Below, piece by piece: positions 43,094 through 51,111 of a stretch of 64,000 nt of DNA (its first letter is position 1; every line of letters begins with the position of its first letter). Made by a program: the position numbers and the translations under genes. Where the stretch lies: the NCBI RefSeq assembly GCF_900095795.1, contig NZ_LT608328.1, positions 2,039,001 to 2,103,000 of the forward strand, written 5' to 3'. The notes under the pieces are model-generated. The model did not search any database. It saw only the letters and a list, made by a program, of their open reading frames with translations, and was not told where the DNA came from. The DNA is from Petrimonas mucosa (GTDB lineage: Bacteria > Bacteroidota > Bacteroidia > Bacteroidales > Dysgonomonadaceae).

Positions 43094-44392
43094 TCAAACC
43101 TCTTTCCCTCCATTTGCATTTTTGGTAACCATCACCTTGTCGATTTTGTGCCCGTCCACATCCACCACTTCAAATGTGGTGTTTTCGTAAGTGAAGAGGT
43201 CGCCCACCTGCGGAATCTTATTGATGTTGGACAATACAAAACCGGCTACCGTTGAGTAGTCGATCTCCTCAAAATCGATGATAAAGTCGTCGATAAAGTG
43301 GGTCAGCACTTCAATGGGAGCCTCGCCATTGATCAATGCGGAATTTTCATTGCGCATGAATATGTCGGGCTCTTCAGATTCATTCTCGTCGGGAATCGAT
43401 CCAACCAGATTCTCAATGATGTCGTGAAGCGTGATGATACCATCGAGGCTGCCGTATTCATCCACAACAACCGCAAAGTACATATGGTGTTGACGGAACT
43501 GCTCCAGCACCTTTCGTGCACGCAGGGTAGCAGGAATGATAAGCGGCTCCTGGACTATCGCCTGGATATTGATATCACGTTGACGGTAAAGTTCCGAAAA
43601 GAGCTCCTTCATGGTTATGATACCCACAAACTCGTCGAGTGTCTTGTTGCAGGCGAGTACCCTCCCGTGCCGGGTATGCAGCAGATCGTCGATCACCGCG
43701 CTCTTCTCCTTCGAAATATCCACCCACTCCACATCGGTGCGGTGGGTCATCAGGTGGCGGGCACGTTTGTTGGAAAAGTAGAAGACCTGCTCATGGATGA
43801 TATTCTCCTCCTTTTCGATAACTCCCTCCTTTGATGCGGTTTTCAACATTGCCCTGAGCTCCATTTCCGAAACCACGTCATCCTTGGGTTTCAGTCCGAT
43901 CAGCTTGTTGACCAGGCTGGTAGAGAAGGCCAGGAAGGTGACAAAGGGATAAAAGACGACACTGATGGCATGCATGGGCCTGGAAACGGCCATCGCCACC
44001 TTCTCGGCATGGTTCAAGGCAACTGTCTTGGGAACCAGCTCGCCGACAACGATCGAGAGATAGGTGATACCTACCACCACCACTATCATGGAGATGGTCT
44101 CCGCATATGGCCCGCTCCAGGCAAACTGATCGAAAAATGGGGTCAGGTAGACCGAAAGCGTCACACCCCCATAGGCACCGTTAACGATTCCGATGAGTGT
44201 GATCCCAACCTGTACCGAAGAGAGAAAACTGTCGGGGTCGGATTGCAATTTCAATGCCCTCTCCGCCCCCCTGTTCCCTCTCCTCCTTTCCGTCTCCAGC
44301 TTGGTCTTTTTTGCCGATACCACGGCAATTTCAGACATGGCAAAGAAGCCGTTGAGGATGATCAGAAAGAGTATGATCAGCAGGTCAATCAT
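43094..44392 (-). CDS. CNNM/CorC-type transporter with CBS domains (hemolysin family)
   Basis: 432 residues. An N-terminal CNNM membrane domain has three to four helices (residues 1-160), two CBS domains follow (about 200-330, with MTHRTDVEWVDI and GSLDGIITLHDIIENLVG), and a C-terminal CorC/HlyC domain ends near residue 425. Known relatives export magnesium or cobalt. Despite the old name it is not a shown toxin. It starts 6 bases after the nucleotidyltransferase stop codon, so they share a transcript. Confidence 0.9.
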   Translation of the reverse strand: MIDLLIILFLIILNGFFAMSEIAVVSAKKTKLETERRRGNRGAERALKLQSDPDSFLSSVQVGITLIGIVNGAYGGVTLSVYLTPFFDQFAWSGPYAETISMIVVVVGITYLSIVVGELVPKTVALNHAEKVAMAVSRPMHAISVVFYPFVTFLAFSTSLVNKLIGLKPKDDVVSEMELRAMLKTASKEGVIEKEENIIHEQVFYFSNKRARHLMTHRTDVEWVDISKEKSAVIDDLLHTRHGRVLACNKTLDEFVGIITMKELFSELYRQRDINIQAIVQEPLIIPATLRARKVLEQFRQHHMYFAVVVDEYGSLDGIITLHDIIENLVGSIPDENESEEPDIFMRNENSALINGEAPIEVLTHFIDDFIIDFEEIDYSTVAGFVLSNINKIPQVGDLFTYENTTFEVVDVDGHKIDKVMVTKNANGGKEV

Positions 44393-44398
44393 GTTTGT

Positions 44399-45301
44399 CT
44401 ACCACAATGGCGACGGATAGGTTCCCTGATTTACAAGTTGCTGCAGCTTATCGACCACCCCGGGGCGATCTTCCGCATAAGTGACACCAAACCATCTTGA
44501 TGGCGTATCCAGCACCTTCACCTTGGACACTCCGTTAACGATAAGGTGGTTGACCAGTAACGGAATAAAATACTCCGCTTTTATATTTCCGGCATTCTCT
44601 TTGAGGAACTGCACGAAATAGTTGTCCGAATGGTTGAAATAGTCGGGAGTAAACCCCCACATATTCATCGAAACCGGCGTATTGTCGTCGATCGCCACCC
44701 ATTTGCCATCTTCATCGCAATAGCAAACTGCACCGTCGATGCGTTTAACCTGAGTACGCTCCACAACCCCTGTCAGGTTTCCCGACTCATCGGTTTCACA
44801 AACGCCACGGGCAACCGTACCACTTTCGGAAAGCGTGTTCCCTACCCGATACCCGACCATGCAGTAGCTGTTCTCCGAATTTGACAATCCCTTCAGGTAG
44901 TCGGCCAATATGGCATAACTTTCGCGACCGTAGAAATCATCGGCATTGATTACTGCGAACGGTTCACGGATCACATCCCTGCCCATCATCACCGCATGGT
45001 TGGTACCCCAGGGTTTCACACGGCCTTCGGGCACGGTAAATCCTTCAGGAAGCGCGTCAAGCTCCTGAAAAACGAGCTCTACGGGAATCAGCTTCTCATA
45101 CTTCCTGACAATCTTTTCCCTGAAATCCTCTTCAAACGTTTTCCGTATGACAAAGACAAGTTTTCCGAATCCGGCATGCACCGCATCATAGATAGAATAA
45201 TCCATGATGGTTTCACCGCTTGGCCCCACACCGTCTAACTGCTTCAAGCCACCGTAACGGCTGCCCATTCCGGCGGCCAATACAAATAATGTTGGTTTCA
45301 T
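44399..45301 (-). CDS. Sugar-1-phosphate nucleotidyltransferase family protein
   Basis: 300 residues. LAAGMGSRYGGLKQLDGVGPSGETIMDYSIYD is the nucleotide-binding start of the NTP-transferase fold, and INADDFYGRESYAIL supplies the metal-binding Asp. The family makes NDP-sugars from sugar phosphates and NTP; this subfamily, common in Bacteroidetes, has no assigned sugar. Start and length fit. It is the first gene of a pair with the CNNM protein. Confidence 0.85.
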   Translation of the reverse strand: MKPTLFVLAAGMGSRYGGLKQLDGVGPSGETIMDYSIYDAVHAGFGKLVFVIRKTFEEDFREKIVRKYEKLIPVELVFQELDALPEGFTVPEGRVKPWGTNHAVMMGRDVIREPFAVINADDFYGRESYAILADYLKGLSNSENSYCMVGYRVGNTLSESGTVARGVCETDESGNLTGVVERTQVKRIDGAVCYCDEDGKWVAIDDNTPVSMNMWGFTPDYFNHSDNYFVQFLKENAGNIKAEYFIPLLVNHLIVNGVSKVKVLDTPSRWFGVTYAEDRPGVVDKLQQLVNQGTYPSPLW

Positions 45302-45390
45302 TGACGAAAGTAAAATTGTTTAATTTATGATTTACAAATTTACGTAAAAAAGATGGATGAAAACGGAAAGCGTGAAAAAAGATTACATAT

Positions 45391-45428
45391 AAAAAGCCGG
45401 TTGTCCGCCTTGAAGCTCGACAACCGGC
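45391..45428 (-). terminator. Intrinsic terminator of the tetR-fabG-rluA operon
   Basis: GCCGGTTGTC (45396-45405) pairs perfectly with GACAACCGGC (45419-45428), a 10-bp stem with a 13-base loop. On the minus strand it is followed by five T, 23 bases after the rluA stop codon. Confidence 0.92.
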
Positions 45429-45450
45429 AATAGTGATCTGGACCTTTATC

Positions 45451-46140
45451 TCATCCCTGCTCGGCAAGTGCTGCGTCCGAAAGTACTTTCCACAACTGGT
45501 CATCGGGAGTTGGGGCGGTAACCTCGATCTTCAACTTCGAAACCGGATGAATAAATGATATCTTCCTTGAGTGGAGACTGATGCTTCCATCTGGATTGGA
45601 CCGTTCTGCACCATATTTCACATCTCCCCTGATCGGACTTCCAATCTTCGACAACTGGCACCGGATCTGATGATGCCGGCCCGTCTCGAGATCCACCTCC
45701 AGCAGGTTGTAATTCTGCGACCGCGCGATTACCTTGTAGTGCAGTACCGATCTCTTCGTGTTGGGCTTCTCTACGTCGTATGCCCTAGATTTATTGGTAC
45801 GCTCGTTCTTTATAAGGTAATGCGTCAGCGTAGCCTCGATCTTTTCAGGAAGATTCTTTACAACTGCCCAGTAGGTTTTTTTGATCTCGTTTTTTTTGAA
45901 CATCTCGTTCAAGCGGGTCAAAGCCTTGCTCGTTTTGGCAAAGACCACAATTCCGCTTGTCGGCCTGTCCAGACGATGCGTTACTCCGCAGAAAACATTC
46001 CCGGGCTTGTTGTACTTCACTTTCAGATACTCCTTTACCGCTTCCGAAAGTGGTTTATCCCCGGTCTTGTCGCTCTGCACAATTTCACCCGGGGCCTTGT
46101 TGACTATTATGATGTGGTTATCTTCGTATAGGACCGTCAT
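45451..46140 (-). CDS. RluA-family pseudouridine synthase
   Basis: 229 residues from the ATG giving MTVLYEDNHIIIVNKAPG, 5 bases after the fabG stop codon; a longer frame to 46167 runs into fabG. CGVTHRLDRPTSGIVVFAKT has the catalytic Asp in HRLDRPTSG. GRHHQIRCQLS is the second core motif. It isomerises uridine to pseudouridine in rRNA or tRNA. There is no N-terminal S4 domain, so it is a short RluA type; exact target unknown. A terminator follows. Confidence 0.92.
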   Translation of the reverse strand: MTVLYEDNHIIIVNKAPGEIVQSDKTGDKPLSEAVKEYLKVKYNKPGNVFCGVTHRLDRPTSGIVVFAKTSKALTRLNEMFKKNEIKKTYWAVVKNLPEKIEATLTHYLIKNERTNKSRAYDVEKPNTKRSVLHYKVIARSQNYNLLEVDLETGRHHQIRCQLSKIGSPIRGDVKYGAERSNPDGSISLHSRKISFIHPVSKLKIEVTAPTPDDQLWKVLSDAALAEQG

Positions 46141-46145
46141 CTTTT

Positions 46146-46892
46146 TTACATGTTCATTCCCCCGCACACGTGAATTACCTGTCCAGTCACGTAGGAAGAG
46201 AGTTCAGATGCAAGATAGAGAGCCGTGTTGGCAACATCATCGGGTGTGCCGCCACGGCGTAACGGAATCTGTTTTGCCCACTCGTTGCGGACCTCCTCCG
46301 AGAGAGCGGCGGTCATGTCGGTAATGATGAAACCGGGAGCAATGGCATTTACCCGGATACCCCTCGAACCGACCTCTTTCGCCATCGATTTGGTCAAACC
46401 GATCATCCCTGCCTTGGAGGCCGAATAGTTCGACTGACCGGCGTTACCGGACACCCCTACGACCGAACTCATATTGATGATGCTTCCCGTTTTCTGACGC
46501 ATCATCACCGGAGTGACGGCATGGATGAAGTTGAACGCCGATTTCAGGTTCACATTGATCACGGCATCCCACTGCTGTTCCGTCATCCGCATCATCAGTC
46601 CGTCTTTGGTGATTCCGGCATTGTTCACCAATATATCGATTCGCCCGAAGTCATTCAGAATCGACTCCACCACACTGTGTGTCTCGTCGAAATTTGCAGC
46701 ATTGGATGCATATCCCTTGCATTTCACGCCCAAAGCGGCAATCTCCTGTTCGGTTGCCTTTCCGGCATCATCAATGTTAAGATCGGTGAAAGCAATGTTT
46801 GCTCCTTCCGAAGCATATTTCAATGCAATGGCCTTTCCGATACCGCGAGCCGCACCGGTAATGAGCGCTGTTTTTCCTTCTAATAATTTCAT
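46146..46892 (-). CDS. fabG: 3-oxoacyl-[acyl-carrier-protein] reductase
   Basis: 248 residues. TGAARGIGKAIA is the NADPH loop, NNAGITKDGL and NMSSVVGVSGNAGQSNYSASKAG carry the Asn-Ser-Tyr-Lys set, and VNAIAPGFIITDM follows. It reduces 3-ketoacyl-ACP in fatty acid elongation. It lies 40 bases after tetR, so a fatty-acid-related regulator is possible. rluA follows 5 bases downstream. Confidence 0.95.
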   Translation of the reverse strand: MKLLEGKTALITGAARGIGKAIALKYASEGANIAFTDLNIDDAGKATEQEIAALGVKCKGYASNAANFDETHSVVESILNDFGRIDILVNNAGITKDGLMMRMTEQQWDAVINVNLKSAFNFIHAVTPVMMRQKTGSIINMSSVVGVSGNAGQSNYSASKAGMIGLTKSMAKEVGSRGIRVNAIAPGFIITDMTAALSEEVRNEWAKQIPLRRGGTPDDVANTALYLASELSSYVTGQVIHVCGGMNM

Positions 46893-46932
46893 ATTAAATA
46901 AATTATGGATTGTTTATAATAATTGCCGTTGA

Positions 46933-47523
46933 CTATCTTTTGTTTAATCCCTCAAATATCAGGTTATATACTATCTCTCTATCCTCCTGCCTGTCGAGCC
47001 TCAGGTTGAGTACCCCACGAATAACAGGCACTTCCAGCCCTTTAAGCGCAAAATGGAGGATCTCTGCCGTCCTGGGGATATCGGCGACCGCAAATATCTC
47101 CGATTTTACACCGTCGTCAAGAATTGACTCCAGGTAGTGGATCTCCTTCTTGTCAAACTCCTTGCGAACATTCTCCACCAACCAAATATCCCGGAAGAAG
47201 TCGGCCCGCAGTGTTCCGTTGCGTGTAACGACCTCCTTGATGACATTCAGCCTGGAAAAGGTGAAGATCATCAACTTGTCGTCGGCCGGCAAATCCCGCC
47301 TGATCACATCCTCCAGCGATGCATAGAGCTTTTCGAGTTCCGACCCGATCACCGCCTTGTAGATATCCTTCTTGTTTTTAAAATAGGTGTAAAGTGTTCT
47401 GCGCCCATATCCCGATGCTTCTGCAATCTCGTTCATAGTGGTCCCGTCCACCCCTTTTTTTGCAAAAAGCTGTCTGGCTATCTCAATGAGGTTCCGTTTA
47501 GTTTTGGGTATTGCAGCACTCAT
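46933..47523 (-). CDS. TetR/AcrR family repressor
   Basis: 196 residues. Residues 8-55 form the TetR HTH, with TMNEIAEASGYGRRTLYTYFKNKKDIYKAV; the remainder is a variable ligand domain of about 140 residues. A perfect inverted repeat overlaps its promoter, so it probably represses itself and, through read-through, fabG and rluA. The ligand is unknown; an acyl-CoA or acyl-ACP is plausible from the neighbour fabG. Confidence 0.88.
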   Translation of the reverse strand: MSAAIPKTKRNLIEIARQLFAKKGVDGTTMNEIAEASGYGRRTLYTYFKNKKDIYKAVIGSELEKLYASLEDVIRRDLPADDKLMIFTFSRLNVIKEVVTRNGTLRADFFRDIWLVENVRKEFDKKEIHYLESILDDGVKSEIFAVADIPRTAEILHFALKGLEVPVIRGVLNLRLDRQEDREIVYNLIFEGLNKR

Positions 47524-47526
47524 ATA

Positions 47527-47557
47527 TGCACAATTCTTATACGTTTGTGCAAAAATA
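47527..47557 (-). promoter_or_regulatory. TetR autoregulatory operator and -7 element
   Basis: TGCACAA (47527-47533) and TTGTGCA (47545-47551) form a perfect inverted repeat with an 11-base spacer. It overlaps a TATTTTTG -7 element (minus strand, 47557-47550) and ends 3 bases from the tetR start, the classic position for self-repression. Confidence 0.65.
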
Positions 47558-47639
47558 ACACAAAGTTTCTTAGAAATGAAATGATCGGCAAATAAAATTT
47601 TCCTGCAGTCGCACCATCCGCCATTAAACTATCATTTTA

Positions 47640-47670
47640 TTTGCTTAATAAAAAAATAATCATACTTTTG
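47640..47670 (+). promoter_or_regulatory. Promoter for trpB2
   Basis: TTTG at 47640-47643, 19 bases, then TACTTTTG at 47663-47670, matching the Bacteroidetes -33 and -7 elements exactly. Transcription should start near 47676, about 90 bases before the gene. Confidence 0.7.
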
Positions 47671-47680
47671 CATATCAAAA

Positions 47681-47739
47681 CCGACTTTCAGAATCGGGAT
47701 GATACTACTGCCTGACCTTATGGCTCCAGGCTTTTTTTT
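47681..47739 (+). promoter_or_regulatory. Attenuator-like leader of trpB2
   Basis: The leader has a small hairpin CCGA (47681-47684) with TCGG (47694-47697), then GCCTG (47710-47714) with CAGGC (47727-47731) plus an inner CC/GG pair, followed by eight T (47732-47739). This intrinsic terminator lies between the promoter and the gene start, so it must be read through for expression. A 21-codon frame (47699-47764) runs across it but has no Trp codon, so classic Trp-codon attenuation is not supported. Confidence 0.6.
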
Positions 47740-47767
47740 CGCATCCAGAAAATCAATTAGATAACCG

Positions 47768-49117
47768 ATGAAAACAAAGAAATTCTTATTACCCGAAAAA
47801 GAGATCCCCACGCATTGGTACAATGTGGTGGCAGATATGCAAAACAAACCGCAACGGTTGATACACCCCCAGACAAAGGAGCCATTGAAACCGGAAGACC
47901 TCTACCCCTTGTTTGCAGAAGAGCTTGCCCGTCAGGAGTTCAATGAGACCGACAGGTGGATTGAGATTCCCGAAGAGGTGCGCGACAAGTACAAGATATA
48001 CCGTCCATCGCCGCTGGTAAGGGCCTACGGCCTGGAAAAGGCGCTGGATACGCCTGCCCATATCTATTTCAAGAACGAGAGTGTCAGCCCCGTAGGGTCG
48101 CACAAGCTCAACTCGGCCCTTCCACAGGTCTATTACAACAAGATCGACGGCACAACCAACCTCACCACCGAGACCGGTGCCGGACAATGGGGAACTGCCT
48201 TGGCATTCGCCGGGAAGGCCTTCGGGCTGGAGATTGCGGTATACATGGTCAAGATCAGCTACGAACAGAAACCTTACCGGCGTTCGCTGATGCAGACCTG
48301 GGGTGCGCAGGTGATTGCCTCGCCTAGCATGTCCACCAAGTCGGGTAGAAAGGTACTGACGGAGCGTCCCAACTACCAGGGAAGCCTGGGGACTGCCATT
48401 TCGGAGGCGATAGAACTGGCGATGCAGACACCCAACTGCAAATATGCGCTGGGCAGTGTATTGAACCATGTATCGCTACATCAGACCATTATCGGACTGG
48501 AAGCAGAAAAACAGATGGAGATGGCTGAAGAGTATCCCGACATTATCATCGGGTGTTTTGGCGGCGGATCCAACTTCTCCGGAATCTCCTTCCCATTCCT
48601 GCGTCACGTCATAAAAGGGGAGAAAAGCATGAGGTTCATTGCCGCAGAACCGGCCTCCTGTCCCAAGCTCACCCGGGGTAAATTCAGATACGATTTCGGC
48701 GATGAAGCCGGTTTTACGCCGCTTATCCCGATGTATACGCTTGGGCACAACTTCTCACCTGCCAACATCCATGCCGGAGGATTGCGTTACCATGGTGCCG
48801 GAAGCATCGTCAGCCAGCTGAAGAAGGAGAACCTGATCGAGGCGGTAGCCATTCCGCAACTGGAGACCTTTGAAGCCGGCGTTCTTTTTGCCCGGACAGA
48901 GGGCATCATCCCGGCGCCCGAATCGACACACGCCATTGCGGCAGCCATCCGTGAGGCAAATAGGGCAAAGGAGGAAGGGAAACCGAAGGTGATCCTCTTC
49001 AACCTGTCGGGTCATGGATTGGTGGATATGAGCGCATACGATCAATACCTGGCGGGCGACCTGAAGAACTACGAAATTCCGGAAGGGGAGATCGAGAAAA
49101 ACCTGCAGGAAGAATAA
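47768..49117 (+). CDS. trpB: Tryptophan synthase beta chain-like protein, TrpB2 type
   Basis: 449 residues, longer at the N-terminus than TrpB1. PVGSHKLNSALPQ contains the PLP Lys, TETGAGQWGTALAFAG is the catalytic Glu region, and GCFGGGSNFSG binds PLP phosphate. TrpB2 enzymes act alone, often without TrpA, to join indole and serine; none of the other trp genes is nearby. It may salvage indole. It follows a promoter and an attenuator-like terminator; a 6S-like RNA gene follows on the same strand. Confidence 0.93.
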   Translation: MKTKKFLLPEKEIPTHWYNVVADMQNKPQRLIHPQTKEPLKPEDLYPLFAEELARQEFNETDRWIEIPEEVRDKYKIYRPSPLVRAYGLEKALDTPAHIYFKNESVSPVGSHKLNSALPQVYYNKIDGTTNLTTETGAGQWGTALAFAGKAFGLEIAVYMVKISYEQKPYRRSLMQTWGAQVIASPSMSTKSGRKVLTERPNYQGSLGTAISEAIELAMQTPNCKYALGSVLNHVSLHQTIIGLEAEKQMEMAEEYPDIIIGCFGGGSNFSGISFPFLRHVIKGEKSMRFIAAEPASCPKLTRGKFRYDFGDEAGFTPLIPMYTLGHNFSPANIHAGGLRYHGAGSIVSQLKKENLIEAVAIPQLETFEAGVLFARTEGIIPAPESTHAIAAAIREANRAKEEGKPKVILFNLSGHGLVDMSAYDQYLAGDLKNYEIPEGEIEKNLQEE

Positions 49118-49158
49118 AATGTCCGGAGGAGGTCCTGGTGAAAAAAAAGCGGAAAAAA

Positions 49159-49190
49159 TTTGCCTGTTACACTTCTCTTTTGTATCTTTG
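49159..49190 (+). promoter_or_regulatory. Promoter for the 6S-like RNA
   Basis: TTTG at 49159-49162, 20 bases, then TATCTTTG at 49183-49190; both elements and spacing match the consensus. Expected transcription start is near 49196. Confidence 0.7.
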
Positions 49191-49195
49191 ACATA

Positions 49196-49446
49196 GAAAA
49201 ATGAATGAGTATTGCCGCATTGGTCGATTGGGAAACTCATCAATTACATTTTTCAAACCGAGACTCGTTTTTGGTATTAATGGCGGGCCGCAACCTTCGG
49301 GTTTCCGATTTATCGGAACAGCGGATTACAAAGATACCGAGACACTCAAATCCTGTCATAAGGAGTTTCGACTTTTTCCACCGATGCGGCTTCCTATAGA
49401 AAGCAGATTTGCAAAACGATCCGATCAATTTGCAGTCTGCTTTTTT
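49196..49446 (+). ncRNA. ssrS: Rod-shaped RNA, candidate 6S RNA
   Basis: A perfect 11-bp stem closes the rod: GCCGCATTGGT (49214-49224) with ACCGATGCGGC (49380-49390). Next inward is GAAACTC (49232-49238) with GAGTTTC (49363-49369). A large asymmetric bubble follows (49239-49270 against 49341-49362, the right strand able to form its own small hairpin), then 49271-49278 with 49333-49340, CCGC (49288-49291) with GCGG (49321-49324), and a tip TTCCGA/TCGGAA (49303-49318). A closed rod of about 177 nt with a central bubble is the 6S RNA plan, which in other bacteria traps RNA polymerase. Another Bacteroidales ncRNA or a chromate-transporter leader is the alternative. A 105-codon frame across it is not protein-like. 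Confidence 0.55.
49401..49446 (+). terminator. Intrinsic terminator of the 6S-like RNA
   Basis: AAGCAGA (49401-49407) pairs with TCTGCTT (49436-49442), and TGCAAA (49410-49415) with TTTGCA (49429-49434); the run of T spans 49441-49446. It lies 69 bases before the first chromate transporter start, so the RNA is probably separate from that mRNA. Confidence 0.85.
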
Positions 49447-49514
49447 CAATTTGCCCCTGTTAGCACGCCAGGCCACGGCAGGGGTCTCTCCGGGTCTGAT
49501 GATCAACAACCGCT

Positions 49515-50075
49515 ATGATATCTATTTACAAGCAATATTGGGAACTCTTTCTGGTTTTTTTTAAAATCGGCGCATTTACCTTTGGTGGCGGATACGCCAT
49601 GGTTCCATTGATTCGCAACGAGGTGGTGGAGAAAAAAAAGTGGCTCGACGGAGATGCATTTATGGATATGCTTGCAGTTGCCCAGTCGATGCCGGGACCG
49701 ATCGCACTCAACACCTCCCTCTTTGTGGGCAACAAGAGGCTGGGATTCAAGGGGAGTCTCTTTTCGGGACTGGGAATCATCCTGCCGTCGTTTCTGGTCA
49801 TTCTGCTCATCGCCTTCTTCTTTACGCAGTTCAAGGATAATCCCATTGTGGAACGCATTTTCAAGGGCATCCGTCCGGCAGTGGTGGCACTGATAGCGGC
49901 ACCATTGCTGGGGTTGGGAAAATCGGCAGGAATCACGGCGAAAAAGCTCTGGATTCCGTTAGCAGTAGCTCTTGCGGTATGGCTCGCAGGCCTCTCTCCC
50001 GTTTATGTGGTGCTGGCAGCCATTCTTCTTGGAATAGTGCAGTTCGCATATCTCAAACGAAAAATGAAGGGGTGA
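49515..50075 (+). CDS. chrA: Chromate transporter, single-domain CHR protein (first of pair)
   Basis: 186 residues with about six hydrophobic segments. FGGGYAMVPLIRNEV and QSMPGPIALNTSLFVG are the CHR-family motifs, here in one copy, so it must pair with the next gene. Such pairs export chromate or, without chromate, may carry sulfate-like anions. The second subunit starts 3 bases after its stop codon. Upstream lies the 6S-like RNA and its terminator. Confidence 0.9.
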   Translation: MISIYKQYWELFLVFFKIGAFTFGGGYAMVPLIRNEVVEKKKWLDGDAFMDMLAVAQSMPGPIALNTSLFVGNKRLGFKGSLFSGLGIILPSFLVILLIAFFFTQFKDNPIVERIFKGIRPAVVALIAAPLLGLGKSAGITAKKLWIPLAVALAVWLAGLSPVYVVLAAILLGIVQFAYLKRKMKG

Positions 50076-50078
50076 CCG

Positions 50079-50636
50079 ATGGAACTGTTTGATCTCTACC
50101 TGGCGCTTTTCCTCGCCTTTCTCAAGATAGGGCTTTTCGGCTTTGGTGGCGGATATGCCATGCTACCCCTCATTCAACATGAGGTGGTGGAGACCCATAA
50201 CTGGATCACGGTGGCCGACTTTACAGACATTGTCGCCATCTCCCAGACCACTCCGGGCCCCATCGCCTTCAATTCGGCCACCTATATCGGTTATACTGCC
50301 GTCACCGAGATGGGGTTTAGCTCCTTTCAAGGCATCTTCGGATCGGCTGTCTGTACATTGGCAGTCAGCATCCCCTCGCTGATCATCATGACGGTTGTCT
50401 GCGCCTTTTTCGCCAGGCTGAACAACAATCCATGGATGCGCGCCTCGCTGTCGATCCTCAAGCCGGCAGTGATCGGACTGATCGCGGCTGCCGCCCTGAT
50501 GCTGGTCAACCGGTACAACTTCGTCGATTATAAAAGCTGGATAATTTTCGGAGCGGTCTTTCTGGCCTCCTACAAGAAGGTGGATCCCATCCTGCTGATC
50601 CTGTTCTCCGGGGTGGCCGGCCTGATACTGTACTGA
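50079..50636 (+). CDS. Chromate transporter, single-domain CHR protein (second of pair)
   Basis: 185 residues, repeating the CHR motifs as FGGGYAMLPLIQHEV and QTTPGPIAFNSATYIG. With the first protein it forms the two halves that are fused in longer ChrA proteins. The last 67 bases overlap the convergent GNAT gene, so each reads through the other's end. Confidence 0.9.
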   Translation: MELFDLYLALFLAFLKIGLFGFGGGYAMLPLIQHEVVETHNWITVADFTDIVAISQTTPGPIAFNSATYIGYTAVTEMGFSSFQGIFGSAVCTLAVSIPSLIIMTVVCAFFARLNNNPWMRASLSILKPAVIGLIAAAALMLVNRYNFVDYKSWIIFGAVFLASYKKVDPILLILFSGVAGLILY

Positions 50637-51109
50637 TAGGCAAGCCGTTCGGCGCCGTTTTCCAGGTAGATGATGCCGCAATAGCTAAATCCGATCTTGT
50701 TCAGGATATGCTGCATCACCCTGTTGTCGCGATGGGTATCGATCCGGATGTTGCCGCACTGCTCCAGGCACCAGGCGATGCAGGCCTGCGCAACACCCTT
50801 CCGTTTTCCGGACGAGGCGATCCGGTGAATAACCCCGTACGGGGCATCGTCGAGCCACGCTCCATCAAAGATCTCAAGGTAAGTGGGCTCCTCGCCCACC
50901 CTGAAATAAAATGTCCCGACAATTCCGTTATCCCCGTCGAGACAAACGTAACTCCTTTCCGAAGCAATATCTTCCAACAGGAGCTCCTCTTTCGGGTATC
51001 CATCCACCCACTGTCCCCCATTGCCGGTCTCCACCATGAAACGGCGTGCGGTCTCATAGATCTGCAACAGTTGCGGCAGATCATCGATCTGTGTAGGACG
51101 GATCCTCAT
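50570..51109 (-). CDS. GNAT-family N-acetyltransferase
   Basis: 179 residues from the ATG giving MRIRPTQIDDLPQLLQIYE, 2 bases after the topA stop codon; the longer frame to 51208 runs inside topA and lacks similarity. ASSGKRKGVAQACIAWCLEQ is the acetyl-CoA-binding loop, and IRIDTHRDNRVMQHILNKIGF completes the fold. Substrate unknown. It is probably expressed with topA. The last 67 coding bases overlap the chromate transporter on the other strand. Confidence 0.85.
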   Translation of the reverse strand: MRIRPTQIDDLPQLLQIYETARRFMVETGNGGQWVDGYPKEELLLEDIASERSYVCLDGDNGIVGTFYFRVGEEPTYLEIFDGAWLDDAPYGVIHRIASSGKRKGVAQACIAWCLEQCGNIRIDTHRDNRVMQHILNKIGFSYCGIIYLENGAERLAYQYSIRPATPENRISRMGSTFL

Positions 51110-51111
51110 CT

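Noticed and set aside
49196-49514. Fluoride or other known anion riboswitch in front of the chromate transporters
   Set aside because: The fluoride core (GGNGATGG...CCGCC-like) is not present; the fold is a long rod with a terminator.
49201-49518. 105-codon open frame upstream of chrA
   Set aside because: It runs through the rod-shaped RNA and its terminator, overlaps the chrA start and has no protein-like composition.
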